Positions 46,101 to 52,887 of a stretch of DNA of 64,000 nucleotides are shown here, in pieces (the first letter of the stretch is position 1; each line of letters opens with the position of its first letter). Source of the stretch: Taibaiella lutea (GTDB lineage: Bacteria; Bacteroidota; Bacteroidia; Chitinophagales; Chitinophagaceae); contig NZ_VWSH01000002.1 in NCBI RefSeq assembly GCF_008629695.1, positions 93,410 through 157,409 of the forward strand. The letters are read 5' to 3'. The position numbers and the translations under genes were made by a program. The notes beneath the pieces were generated by a model, which saw only the letters and a program-made list of their open reading frames with translations, had not been told where the DNA came from and searched no databases.

Positions 46101-46717
46101 ATACCAATGGATTCTGGGAAGTAACAGTTTATTCTCCAAACGGTTTCTCCGGTTTCTTTGCCAACACCACTATCGGTTCACCGTTGAATATCACAATCGG
46201 CAAAATAGCTGCACATAATGAAGGTGCGGTGAATATTGTAAACTGGGATACGAAAACCGAATCTGCAAATGACCGTTTCATTATTGAAAGGAGCAGCGAT
46301 GCCAGGACATTTACAGCAATAGGTACAATGGAAGGCAAAGGCAATGCGCCAAGCGATTACAGTTTCACAGATACCAAACCATTCAACAGCATCAATTACT
46401 ACAGGTTGATACTGATGAATGCCGACGGTTCCAGACAATACAGCAATGTTGTTTCTGCAGAAGTTAAGAACGGCAATACTTTCAGGTTGAATGTATTCCC
46501 TAACCCTGCTTCCACAGAGGTTTCCGTAAGTGTTTCGGATGTTATCGGCAAAGGTCAGGTAGAACTTACGGACATTACCGGAAGAGTGCTTGTATCGCAG
46601 TCAATAAGCAATAGTACTACAATTTCATTGTCCCTGAATGGCCTGGCAGACGGCATCTATCTTGTGAAATACCATGATGATGCAAATGTTCAAACCGTTA
46701 AGATCAACAAGAAATAA
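40112..46717 (+). CDS. Giant GEVED/FN3 adhesin with T9SS type A sorting domain
   Basis: A 2201-residue surface protein. A signal peptide (1-34, ending SAKA before Q) precedes alternating modules. Three GEVED-type modules carry the calcium-like loop motif DWNQDGDFDDAGE, with clear copies near residues 105, 450 and 1103. FN3-like modules recur near 190, 530 and 830 (TTYQLYVRSKC, SYTLYARTFC, KYQAFIRTDC). Ig-like repeats (YQWQSSPAG) lie near 315, 960 and 1230. A legume-lectin-like sandwich occupies about 1490-1710 (DGLSWSFGDNLVYS). The end, about 2120-2201, is a T9SS type A domain (FRLNVFPNPASTEVSVSV). Such proteins mediate attachment. A perfect terminator follows at 46746. The gene is alone, with a 1-kb leader region. 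Confidence 0.88.
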   Translation: MKNYYQKQKNYWRKLIPLIALPVATIFSALSAKAQTYCNPTYPSGCGSWGVYGTNSVIIGSFMASPASCSNGSVSTTVSLNAGVSTSVSIITHGWMSIGIAADFNNDGDFLDAGELLALPDYAASDPHTYPFTITVPPDIITGNYRLRIWSRSANGGGAGNGEVPCGAFGYGNYLDYTLAVTNTATCLPPSSAITIVPASVTAALSWTAATTSPQSYDWKIVANGGNPITDPGVTSGNVTGTTASASGLTSSTTYQLYVRSKCTSATDTSAWTLGTTFNTLCAGTPTGGTAATTVTPVCPTTSFTLSLTGNTTGPGISYQWQSSPAGAGTFTNISGATTSSYTGTQSSAKDYRCYLVCAGSGLSDTSALINVGQSPATSCYCVPTVTSSTSYYITSFSTTNGATNITNNGTAASGAYINYSATMSASAIQGNVVNFSLTGSSASETRGIYIDWNQDGDFDDAGENVYSSASTSSATVTGSFTVPFSAVTGNTRMRVRTSYYSYVMAPCGAIYYGETEDYAFNVIGVSGVCVFPVNFSVTGLSNTTATAHFSPPPAGNTPTNYIYELRTDGTAAGSGLTGLFSGGTSTDTTLYFTSLSQGTSYTLYARTFCSAGDTSSWVSYSFATTYDTLTSVSFAGFNADVIANGIGAASTSTTNDVDGASWALVANSFKAISTNAAPANSVPNNRIVKNGLRKYILNFYDNNNSIRMPNGSSGTARFLASKRANKVNIMGVSGSGASTTTTTIYFHDGTTQVATIGFPDWYGSGNNVASAVGRVNRTNNSLETGPYLHDTAISIQTAKRLIPIDSIKFSNAGQTMNVLAIGIVPNTNQPCPLPAAVGDTSNVTASAATISWTGNGTNTNYQVSYGALGTYADNGTIVSINGNTGANTYTINSGLSAATKYQAFIRTDCGSGSYSDWVGPINFLTLANNCSGTPATAALTATATSVCPNVAYTLNVSGISSNNGILLKWQSSPAGQNTWTTLSTVTPTIGVSNYSYGVATQTAGQDYRCIVNCTLTGDSSVSNVYTVSQNPPTQCYCTNTYTNTTSGYITNFTTTGGITNISNSSTNVPGGYNDFTAMQVSAVANTSFSFSATAFSTDHMGIFVDWNQDGDLSDPGEFVYTQNTTYASSFSGTIAIPSNAVPGPTRMRVRLAWSGNVTDPCAVMTYSETEDYTVNVIAQTACAGAPAPGNTISSASSLCVSGTTNLSLTNNYITYSGITYQWQSSTNGTTWDNMNAATGITTTSPTITQTTSFRCRLICSAGPDTAYSTPAQVVVNALPTVAISPAQGAFCTSGSATLTASGANTYAWTPTASLSAATGTSVVATPTAITTYTVTGTDVNGCINTGTATVGPIAAFTPTAVAANTCGANIPVTINVTPIATTDGTMEYSLTDTVGTIIGNWQAGTSFTVTPTVGGGYKYYVFARSTNCTSSVSDTGTVTFYAGFVANVTTTNASCANGDGSFVVGNVQGPGSGNSAAVWYSNDFSSSTLNTTYAELKGGASITGNRLLLTPNTTSQNGGFVIKNPTSINGHLDSVKFILTVPTSGADGLSWSFGDNLVYSTTAGLEQGIGDKLIISFDAYGTSGTSIAGIYLTYGQNNATLGGISTTTSSTMLGYSNNTSWRAASNKQVVVSISASNKLTLTVGGTVIFNAVQLPAAYTNADKSSWTQIIAARTGGVAEEHTIDNLGIYYNGLSYTYGSSPANSGTVPSTWQPSPVFSGLSGGDSLDIWVANPASPATCNKFLGTYGITSPVMASMLDSADPLCVGSEDGYVLLKVNAAGTYNVSYKKNGGATITQNALVSSNDGTNEYVAVILGQGAYTNFKVVNTVGSCVSNTIAGTTTLTAPAATAVPVSSTTSGAMNQPGAGTQYYTDASCDLIAAVTSANNLGTVTANVTVGTPAATPGGEPFVGRYVDVVPSQNANLPATLKLYFTTADFTAYNNAASVGTTSYPAILPDNSNLRIRAFHGLPSSGTTGPNGTYDATNSDILLPTSVVWNTNGFWEVTVYSPNGFSGFFANTTIGSPLNITIGKIAAHNEGAVNIVNWDTKTESANDRFIIERSSDARTFTAIGTMEGKGNAPSDYSFTDTKPFNSINYYRLILMNADGSRQYSNVVSAEVKNGNTFRLNVFPNPASTEVSVSVSDVIGKGQVELTDITGRVLVSQSISNSTTISLSLNGLADGIYLVKYHDDANVQTVKINKK

Positions 46718-46745
46718 AATTTAGTATTCTTAGTCTTTGTAGTGG

Positions 46746-46778
46746 AGAAAGCCAAACTCAATACGAGTTTGGCTTTCT
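46746..46778. terminator. Bidirectional terminator
   Basis: A 14-bp perfect stem, 46746-46759 with 46765-46778, has a 5-nt loop and T-rich tail. It is placed between the adhesin stop (46717) and the convergent nucleoside transporter stop (46801). Confidence 0.85.
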
Positions 46779-46800
46779 TATTTAGATGTCTTGCTAAATA

Positions 46801-48201
46801 TCACATCAGTATTCCGACTATGCTTGCTGATAAATAGGATGCCAATGTACCGCAAAGCAAGGCTTTTAAACCTAAGCGGGCAAGGTCTGCACGTCTTTCG
46901 GGTGCTAATGCGCCGATGCCTCCTATTTGCATCCCGACACTGCTGAAATTGGCAAAGCCACAAATGGCAGTAGTTATTATAGCCAGGCCTTTCGGAGTTT
47001 TAATAAACCCGGGAATGGAAGTGAGATTCTTAAAAGCAAGGAATTCATTTACTGTCAGCTTCTGGCCAAGCAATGTAGCCGCATTATTAATATCGCCATC
47101 GGGAATGCCCATCGCCCATGCTAACGGATAAAACAGCTTTGCAAATATCCAATCCAGGCTTAAGTTGAAAGCCGGATTGAAAATATGTCCGACATGCAAT
47201 AAACACCAATCTACTAATGCTATCAAAGCCATAAATCCAATAAGCATTGCAATTACATTCATTGCAATTTTAAAACCATCAATCGCGCCATGCGAAATGG
47301 CATCAATCAGATTCGTGTATTCATTTTTAAGTTCAAGTTTGATTTTGCCTCTGGTCTGTGATTCTTCTGTTTCGGGAAATACAATTTTTGAAATTACCAA
47401 TGCGCCGGGAGCGGCCATGAGACTGGCCATTATTAAAGTGGGGGCAATATCCATTCCTGCTTCGGCTCCCATATTGGAATATACAACAAGGATACCGCCT
47501 GCAATACATGCGAGACTGCCGCTCATAGAAGAAAGGAGTTCACTTTTCGTCATTCCTTTAAGATAGGGACGTATCATAATCTGTGCTTCTATCTGACCAA
47601 CGAATGCACTTGCTACATTGCTTAATGCCTCTGCACCACTTACCTGCATGATATAGTTCATACCCTTTGCAATAACGGCAACGATAGCCTGCATCAAACC
47701 GATATAATAAAGAACGGCGACCAGGATACATACCAGAATTATAATAGCTGTAATATTAAAAGCAAAAACAAATCCGTTACGTGAATAGTTATTATGCACA
47801 ACATATTCGCCGTTTGCGTTGATGACAGGTGTGGCAATGCTTTCCGTCATTCCGCTTCCGCCTCTTTTTAAGAAATAATGTATTTCCCGTAAACCATCTT
47901 TATTAATAACAGTATCGATACGGATTTGGGATGCAGGATATGTGCCATTGTCTACTACAACACCTCCATATACAAAATCAGTTCCTCTTTTTGCAAATTG
48001 CTCTATCTTCTGCATGCCTTTACCCAAAGTGGAAAATGTATGCCTGACCGGCTGTACCTGAAGAATCAGCACTGCAATAAATAACTGTAAGGCAAGCCCG
48101 CTGAACACCAGGCGTAAGTTTATTCTTCTTTTGTTGTTGGAAAACAGGAAAGCAATTCCGAGTATGAGTACAATACCTATCAGGCCTGTAAAACGTTCCA
48201 T
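46801..48201 (-). CDS. Concentrative nucleoside transporter (NupC/CNT family)
   Basis: A 466-residue membrane protein of the CNT family, which imports nucleosides with Na+ or H+. Landmark segments are FVGQIEAQIMIRPYLKGMTKSE (about 215), with the glutamine and glutamate of the nucleoside pocket, and later CGFANFSSVGMQIGG (about 425), the conserved SFANFSSIG region. A long extracytoplasmic loop (about 60-130, RGTDFVYGGVVVDNG) is an insertion typical of Bacteroidota members. I prefer the ATG at 48201; the frame upstream begins with TTG at 48210. The gene is convergent to the adhesin. It may feed on nucleosides released by secreted nucleases. Confidence 0.92.
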   Translation of the reverse strand: MERFTGLIGIVLILGIAFLFSNNKRRINLRLVFSGLALQLFIAVLILQVQPVRHTFSTLGKGMQKIEQFAKRGTDFVYGGVVVDNGTYPASQIRIDTVINKDGLREIHYFLKRGGSGMTESIATPVINANGEYVVHNNYSRNGFVFAFNITAIIILVCILVAVLYYIGLMQAIVAVIAKGMNYIMQVSGAEALSNVASAFVGQIEAQIMIRPYLKGMTKSELLSSMSGSLACIAGGILVVYSNMGAEAGMDIAPTLIMASLMAAPGALVISKIVFPETEESQTRGKIKLELKNEYTNLIDAISHGAIDGFKIAMNVIAMLIGFMALIALVDWCLLHVGHIFNPAFNLSLDWIFAKLFYPLAWAMGIPDGDINNAATLLGQKLTVNEFLAFKNLTSIPGFIKTPKGLAIITTAICGFANFSSVGMQIGGIGALAPERRADLARLGLKALLCGTLASYLSASIVGILM

Positions 48202-48352
48202 TAATACCAATATAAATTTATGAGGCCGCCAAAATAGGCATATTGTGCGCGTGGTAATAATATCTTAATGTGAAGTTTTTGTAACCCTGACGGTTTAGCT
48301 GCAGAGAATAACACTCTTTAAAAACTTAACATTGAAACAGCTTAAGCTATAT

Positions 48353-48360
48353 TATCTTTG
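48353..48360 (+). promoter_or_regulatory. TAnnTTTG promoter element
   Basis: TATCTTTG is a perfect Bacteroidota -7 element, 24 bases before the ATG at 48384. An in-frame GTG at 48360 overlaps its last base and therefore cannot be the start. Confidence 0.6.
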
Positions 48361-48383
48361 TGTTAAGTTTAATAAAAACCAAT

Positions 48384-48746
48384 ATGCAAAAAAACGCCAA
48401 AAACGCTCCTGACAAAAAGGTTCTAAGTCTTGAAATCAAAAATCAACTGAACCAATCACTGGGTCATCTGAAAGAACTCTGGGGAGAAAAGAAGTTCAAT
48501 AATAAAATTGATGAAGCAGTAAAGCTTTTTACTAAAGGGTTTAAAAAACCTGAACAACCCAAAAAAGAATCTGTTAAAAAAGAAAAGAAAGTGACTGTTA
48601 AGCCAATGATGGTCACAGAAAAGAAAACAGTTAAGAAAGATGAAGTAACGAAGGAAAAAGAGGCTGTTGCTGAAGCCATTCCGGCACCAAAGAAGCAATC
48701 TCCTCAGAAAACTGTTAAGAAGAGTGCCGTCAAAAGTGCAAAATAA
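48384..48746 (+). CDS. Lysine-rich histone H1-like protein
   Basis: A 120-residue very basic protein. A short N-terminal region (about 15-55, IKNQLNQSLGHLKELWGEKKFNNKIDE) could form two helices. From about 60 it is almost wholly Lys/Val/Thr/Pro/Ala, with blocks KKESVKKEKKVTVKP and QSPQKTVKKSAVKSAK. This resembles histone H1 C-terminal tails and the bacterial Hc1-like proteins that bind and compact DNA. The ATG at 48384 is set by the promoter element at 48353. The convergent CHU_C gene follows a hairpin at 48774. DNA binding is inferred from charge and composition only. Confidence 0.75.
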   Translation: MQKNAKNAPDKKVLSLEIKNQLNQSLGHLKELWGEKKFNNKIDEAVKLFTKGFKKPEQPKKESVKKEKKVTVKPMMVTEKKTVKKDEVTKEKEAVAEAIPAPKKQSPQKTVKKSAVKSAK

Positions 48747-48773
48747 CAGCCTTTTATATTTCATATAACTTAA

Positions 48774-48805
48774 CGGCACAGACTCAAAATATTGAATCTG
48801 TGCCG
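48774..48805. terminator. Hairpin between convergent genes
   Basis: A 14-bp stem, 48774-48787 with 48792-48805, has one G-T pair and a 4-nt loop. The T-run is weak, so termination efficiency is uncertain. Confidence 0.55.
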
Positions 48806-48854
48806 CATTACAGGTGTTCGTAATTTTTAGGATACTATATATCCGGTTCTGCCG

Positions 48855-51800
48855 TTACCTGACTAATGTAATTCCTCCTTTCAGGTTTACCGGTTCTCCA
48901 TTGGTACATTTGCCGGAAATGAAGTAGTGATATGTTGATATCGCTGCAGGTTTGCCATTAATAGTTCCATCCCATCCCTTTTCTATATCAAAGGAAGTAA
49001 AGATATTCTGTCCCCATCTGTCAAAAATGTGCATCACATATTCTTTTGGATGTCCTTTGGTTTTCGGTATAAATTCATCATTCAGGCCATCTCCGTTCGG
49101 ACTAAATGCATTAGGTAACCAGATGTCGCAGCAATGTTGCGCGTCAATCACAATTGAAGCCGTGTCCCTGCAACCTTTCGCGTCTATCCCTTCTATTGCA
49201 ATGGTATTTTTAGGATCAATCAGCAATGCGTGCAATGCATTATTATCCTGCTCTCCAAAGCCCGTTACCAGGTTAAATGCAGACGCGCCTGATTCCAGCA
49301 ATAATACAGAATCGCCGATACAATGATTGAGCACTTCTGCTTCGGTTAACTGCACATTTGGTAAAGGATTTACTTTAAGCATTATATTAATAAGTGAATC
49401 ACACCCTGCTTTATTCTTAAATGTAAAAGCATAAGTACCGGTTGTAGTATAATGCTGCCCATCAAAATGGAATGTATCCCCTTCGCATATTTCTCTGTCA
49501 AGATTATAAGTTCCACTGGTTCCTATTATGATATTTATATTCCGGACAAGACTATCACAGCCCAATGTGTTTCTTAAAGTATCTGTGAATGATGTGCTTG
49601 TGGTATAAACTGTGCCTTCAAACACAAGACTATTGCAACCCATTGTATCAATAGTCTGAACCAGAGGCGTATTATTATTGATAACAATATTTACAATTCT
49701 GTAAAGGCTGTCGCAACCCAGTGAAGTGTGGAACGTATCTGTCAATGTAGTAGTTGAAGTATAAAGCGTGCCTTCAAAAAACAAGGAACCACAAGAAGCC
49801 GTATCTATTATAGTTGTCGGCGGTTGCGGACTTACATATAAGTTAAGATGAACCGTACTGTCACAACCATCTGCAGAGGTAAATATTTCAGTGTAATTTC
49901 CCGTTGTTGTCAAGGCCTGGCTTCCTAAAGTATAAGTTTGGCCATAACATATAGCATTACTTATGTTTGTAACAACCTGAGGACTTACTGTGAGATATAG
50001 TGTTAGTATGCTATCGCAGCCGGTAGCAGCAGTAAACGTTGCATTATAAGTTCCGGAGGCATTCAGTACTTGTGTTCCAAGTGTATAGGTAGTTCCATAA
50101 CAAATCGTATCGTTTATCGTATTGCTTATCAGAGGGCTGACTGTAAGATTTAATGTAACAATACTATCACAGGAAGTTGATGCAGTAAAGGTTTGATTAT
50201 AAGAACCGCTTGCCGTATAAACCTGTGCTCCCCAATTATAGGAAGCACCATAACATATTGTATCAGATATGGTATTTGTGATTACCGGAGTCACATTCAA
50301 TATCAATGTCACATTGCTGTCGCAACCGTTCATGGCCTGAAAAGCGTGATTATATGTGCCGGCCACACTTATTACTTGCGTGCCAAACAGATAAGTACTG
50401 CCATTACAAATAGTTGCATTAACCGTATTGGAAATAAGCGGATACACGTACAGATGAAGCGTAACAACACTATCACAATTAGTATAAGAAATAAAAGTAT
50501 GGTTGTATGTCCCTGTAGTCGTAAAAGATTGCCCGGCCCAGTTATAAGTTGCCAATGCGCAAATGGTGTCTGCAAAAGTTTTTGTAATTGCAGGACGCAC
50601 AAAAAGATGTAACGTTACTGTACTGTCGCAACTGGTATAGGAAGTAAATGTGTGATTGTAAGTTCCTGTCGTCGTAAACGATTGTCCTGCCCAGCTATAC
50701 GTTGCAGATGCGCAAATCGTATCTGCAAATGTTTTTGTAATTGCAGGTCTTACGAAGAGGTGTAACGTAACTGTACTGTCACAATTTGTATAAGAAGTAA
50801 AAGTGTGGTTATATATTCCTGTCGTTGTAAATGATTGACCTGCCCAGTTATAGGTTGCCAGTGCACAAATGGTATCGGCAAAAGTTTTTGTAATTGCAGG
50901 GCGAACAAAAAGATGTAACGTTACTGTACTGTCACAACTGGTGTATGAAGTAAAAGTATGATTGTAAGTACCTGTAGTTGTAAAAGATTGTCCTGCCCAA
51001 GTATAAGTTGCCAATGCGCAAATGGTATCAGCAAAAGTTTTTGTAATTGCAGGACGCACAAAAAGATGCAACGTTACCGTACTGTCGCAACTGGTATAGG
51101 AAGTAAAAGTATGATTGTAAGTACCTGTAGTTGTAAAAGATTGTCCTGCCCAGTTATACGTTGCCAATGCGCAAATGGTATCAGCAAAAGTTTTTGTAAT
51201 TGCAGGACGTACAAAAAGATGTAACGTTACCGTACTGTCACAATTGGTATAAGAAGTAAATGTGTGATTGTAAGTACCTGTAGTTGTAAAAGATTGCCCA
51301 GCCCAGTTATAAGTTGCCAATGCGCAAATGGTATCTGCAAAAGTTTTTGTGATTGCAGGCCTTACAAAAAGATTTAAGGTCACCACGCTGTCACAACTGG
51401 TATAGGAAGTAAAGGTATGATTGTAAGTACCTGTAGTTGTAAATGATTGCCCGGCCCAAGTATAAGTTGCCAATGCGCAAATGGTGTCTGCAAAGGTTTT
51501 TGTAATTGCAGGACGCACAAAAAGATGTAATGTAACATTACTGTCGCAACCTGTATAAGAAGGGAATGTCTGTGAATAAACGCCTGTTGCAGTCAGGGCC
51601 AGGGACTGCCAGTTATAAGTTGCTCCGTAACAGGCGGTATCTGCAAATACATGTGTTATTTCAGGACGTACAAAAAGATGGAAAGTTACAATACTGTCGC
51701 AACCTGTATAAGAAGGAAATGTTTGAAAATAAGTACCCGTTGTATTCAATGTTTGGGATGCCCATGTATAGCTATCTCCGAAACAAGCTGTATCAGCAAA

Positions 51801-52835
51801 TGCATGCGTAATTTCAGGCCGTACAAAAAGATTCATCGTTACAGTGCTGTCGCAACCTTGTGCAGAAGTAAATACCTGCGAATAAGTACCTGTTGCATTA
51901 AGCGTTTGTGTACCCCATGCAAGGCTTTCACCATAGCATATAGTATCTGCAACATTTGATGTGATAGCGGGGATGATAAGTACGCTGACAGCGTTACTGG
52001 AAACGGCCGCCGTTGACGCACAAGGTGCATTGCTGTTCATTTCGCAAGTAATAACATCAGAGCCTGTCAGTGTATTATCAGAATAGATATTGCTATTAGC
52101 TCCTACAGTTGATCCATTTTTTTTCCACGTATAAGTCGGTGCAGTGCCCGGATTTACAGGCGCAGCTGTGAAAGTTATATTTGTTCCTGCACACAGCGGT
52201 GGCACGGACGTGCTTGATGAAATAGTCAACGAAGGGACAGGTAATGGTGTTACAGTTCCATTCACAACCAGGTTTGCAGTCTGACAGGTTCCTGTCGAGG
52301 CTCCTGCAGCAAAGTAGTAAATCCGCACTTTCAACATTCCGGAGCAAACATACAGCGGTGTGCTTAATGTCCAGCTACCTGAACTGAAGCTACCACAGCT
52401 ATTATTATTTGGAGCATAATCCGTTCCGTTATTAAACCATGTAGTACCACCGTCAATACTGTATGCCAACCTTGCTTTTGTCGGCCCTGTGCCACTTCTG
52501 CGCATACTTACAGACATTGAAGTAACTTTTATCATGTACCCGGTATTAGGTGTGATATTTACGTTCAAAGCCGGACTGCTGGCATTGGCAGGATTAAATG
52601 TAGCGAAAGAAGGATTGACAGTAATACCGCTGATGCCTCCTCCATTGCTACATGGAGTATTGGATCCCCAGGAACCAACCGTTGCCAGAGTTGATGCAGT
52701 AAGGTTCGCAGCAAGCGATGCGTAAGCACCATTTGTGGCATTGGAATAAGTATAAATAGATTGTGCTTTTGCGGGTATAATTACCGTAAGTAAAAGGCAC
52801 AGCAGACAGACGAGCTGTAAAAATTTCTTTTTCAT
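48855..52835 (-). CDS. CHU_C gliding-type surface protein with 51-residue repeats
   Basis: A secreted protein of 1326 residues from the ATG at 52835. The frame extends 22 codons further, but the signal peptide starts MKKKFLQLVCLLCLL. After an Ig-like N-terminal region comes an array of 51-residue units of the form TICxxxTYxWxxQ...GTYxxTF...GCDSTVTLxLFVRP. About 14 regular units are present, seven of them nearly identical (DTICALATYNWAGQSF type), followed by three diverged ones. Each unit has two cysteines, probably forming a disulphide. The C-terminus (LPNAFSPNGDGLNDEFIP, then DRWGQNIFTS and WDGTINGKPA) is the gliding motility-associated CHU_C domain, a T9SS type B signal. It resembles SprB-like adhesins. 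The next CHU_C gene lies 52 bases upstream. Confidence 0.87.
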   Translation of the reverse strand: MKKKFLQLVCLLCLLLTVIIPAKAQSIYTYSNATNGAYASLAANLTASTLATVGSWGSNTPCSNGGGISGITVNPSFATFNPANASSPALNVNITPNTGYMIKVTSMSVSMRRSGTGPTKARLAYSIDGGTTWFNNGTDYAPNNNSCGSFSSGSWTLSTPLYVCSGMLKVRIYYFAAGASTGTCQTANLVVNGTVTPLPVPSLTISSSTSVPPLCAGTNITFTAAPVNPGTAPTYTWKKNGSTVGANSNIYSDNTLTGSDVITCEMNSNAPCASTAAVSSNAVSVLIIPAITSNVADTICYGESLAWGTQTLNATGTYSQVFTSAQGCDSTVTMNLFVRPEITHAFADTACFGDSYTWASQTLNTTGTYFQTFPSYTGCDSIVTFHLFVRPEITHVFADTACYGATYNWQSLALTATGVYSQTFPSYTGCDSNVTLHLFVRPAITKTFADTICALATYTWAGQSFTTTGTYNHTFTSYTSCDSVVTLNLFVRPAITKTFADTICALATYNWAGQSFTTTGTYNHTFTSYTNCDSTVTLHLFVRPAITKTFADTICALATYNWAGQSFTTTGTYNHTFTSYTSCDSTVTLHLFVRPAITKTFADTICALATYTWAGQSFTTTGTYNHTFTSYTSCDSTVTLHLFVRPAITKTFADTICALATYNWAGQSFTTTGIYNHTFTSYTNCDSTVTLHLFVRPAITKTFADTICASATYSWAGQSFTTTGTYNHTFTSYTSCDSTVTLHLFVRPAITKTFADTICALATYNWAGQSFTTTGTYNHTFISYTNCDSVVTLHLYVYPLISNTVNATICNGSTYLFGTQVISVAGTYNHAFQAMNGCDSNVTLILNVTPVITNTISDTICYGASYNWGAQVYTASGSYNQTFTASTSCDSIVTLNLTVSPLISNTINDTICYGTTYTLGTQVLNASGTYNATFTAATGCDSILTLYLTVSPQVVTNISNAICYGQTYTLGSQALTTTGNYTEIFTSADGCDSTVHLNLYVSPQPPTTIIDTASCGSLFFEGTLYTSTTTLTDTFHTSLGCDSLYRIVNIVINNNTPLVQTIDTMGCNSLVFEGTVYTTSTSFTDTLRNTLGCDSLVRNINIIIGTSGTYNLDREICEGDTFHFDGQHYTTTGTYAFTFKNKAGCDSLINIMLKVNPLPNVQLTEAEVLNHCIGDSVLLLESGASAFNLVTGFGEQDNNALHALLIDPKNTIAIEGIDAKGCRDTASIVIDAQHCCDIWLPNAFSPNGDGLNDEFIPKTKGHPKEYVMHIFDRWGQNIFTSFDIEKGWDGTINGKPAAISTYHYFISGKCTNGEPVNLKGGITLVR
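50430..51510 (-). repeat. 153-bp direct repeats inside the CHU_C gene
   Basis: Seven tandem units of 153 bp encode the near-identical 51-residue repeats. The string GTTTTTGTAATTGCAGG recurs with a period of 153 bases. Differences between units are mostly silent. The length may change by recombination or slippage. Confidence 0.85.
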
Positions 52836-52887
52836 AATAAAAAATGAAAGACACTCCCGGTTTTGAAGCTTTTTAATATAAGAGGGT

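Noticed and set aside
50430-51510. CRISPR-like or intergenic direct repeats
   Set aside because: The 153-bp period is three times 51 and stays in one reading frame encoding cysteine-paired surface repeats.
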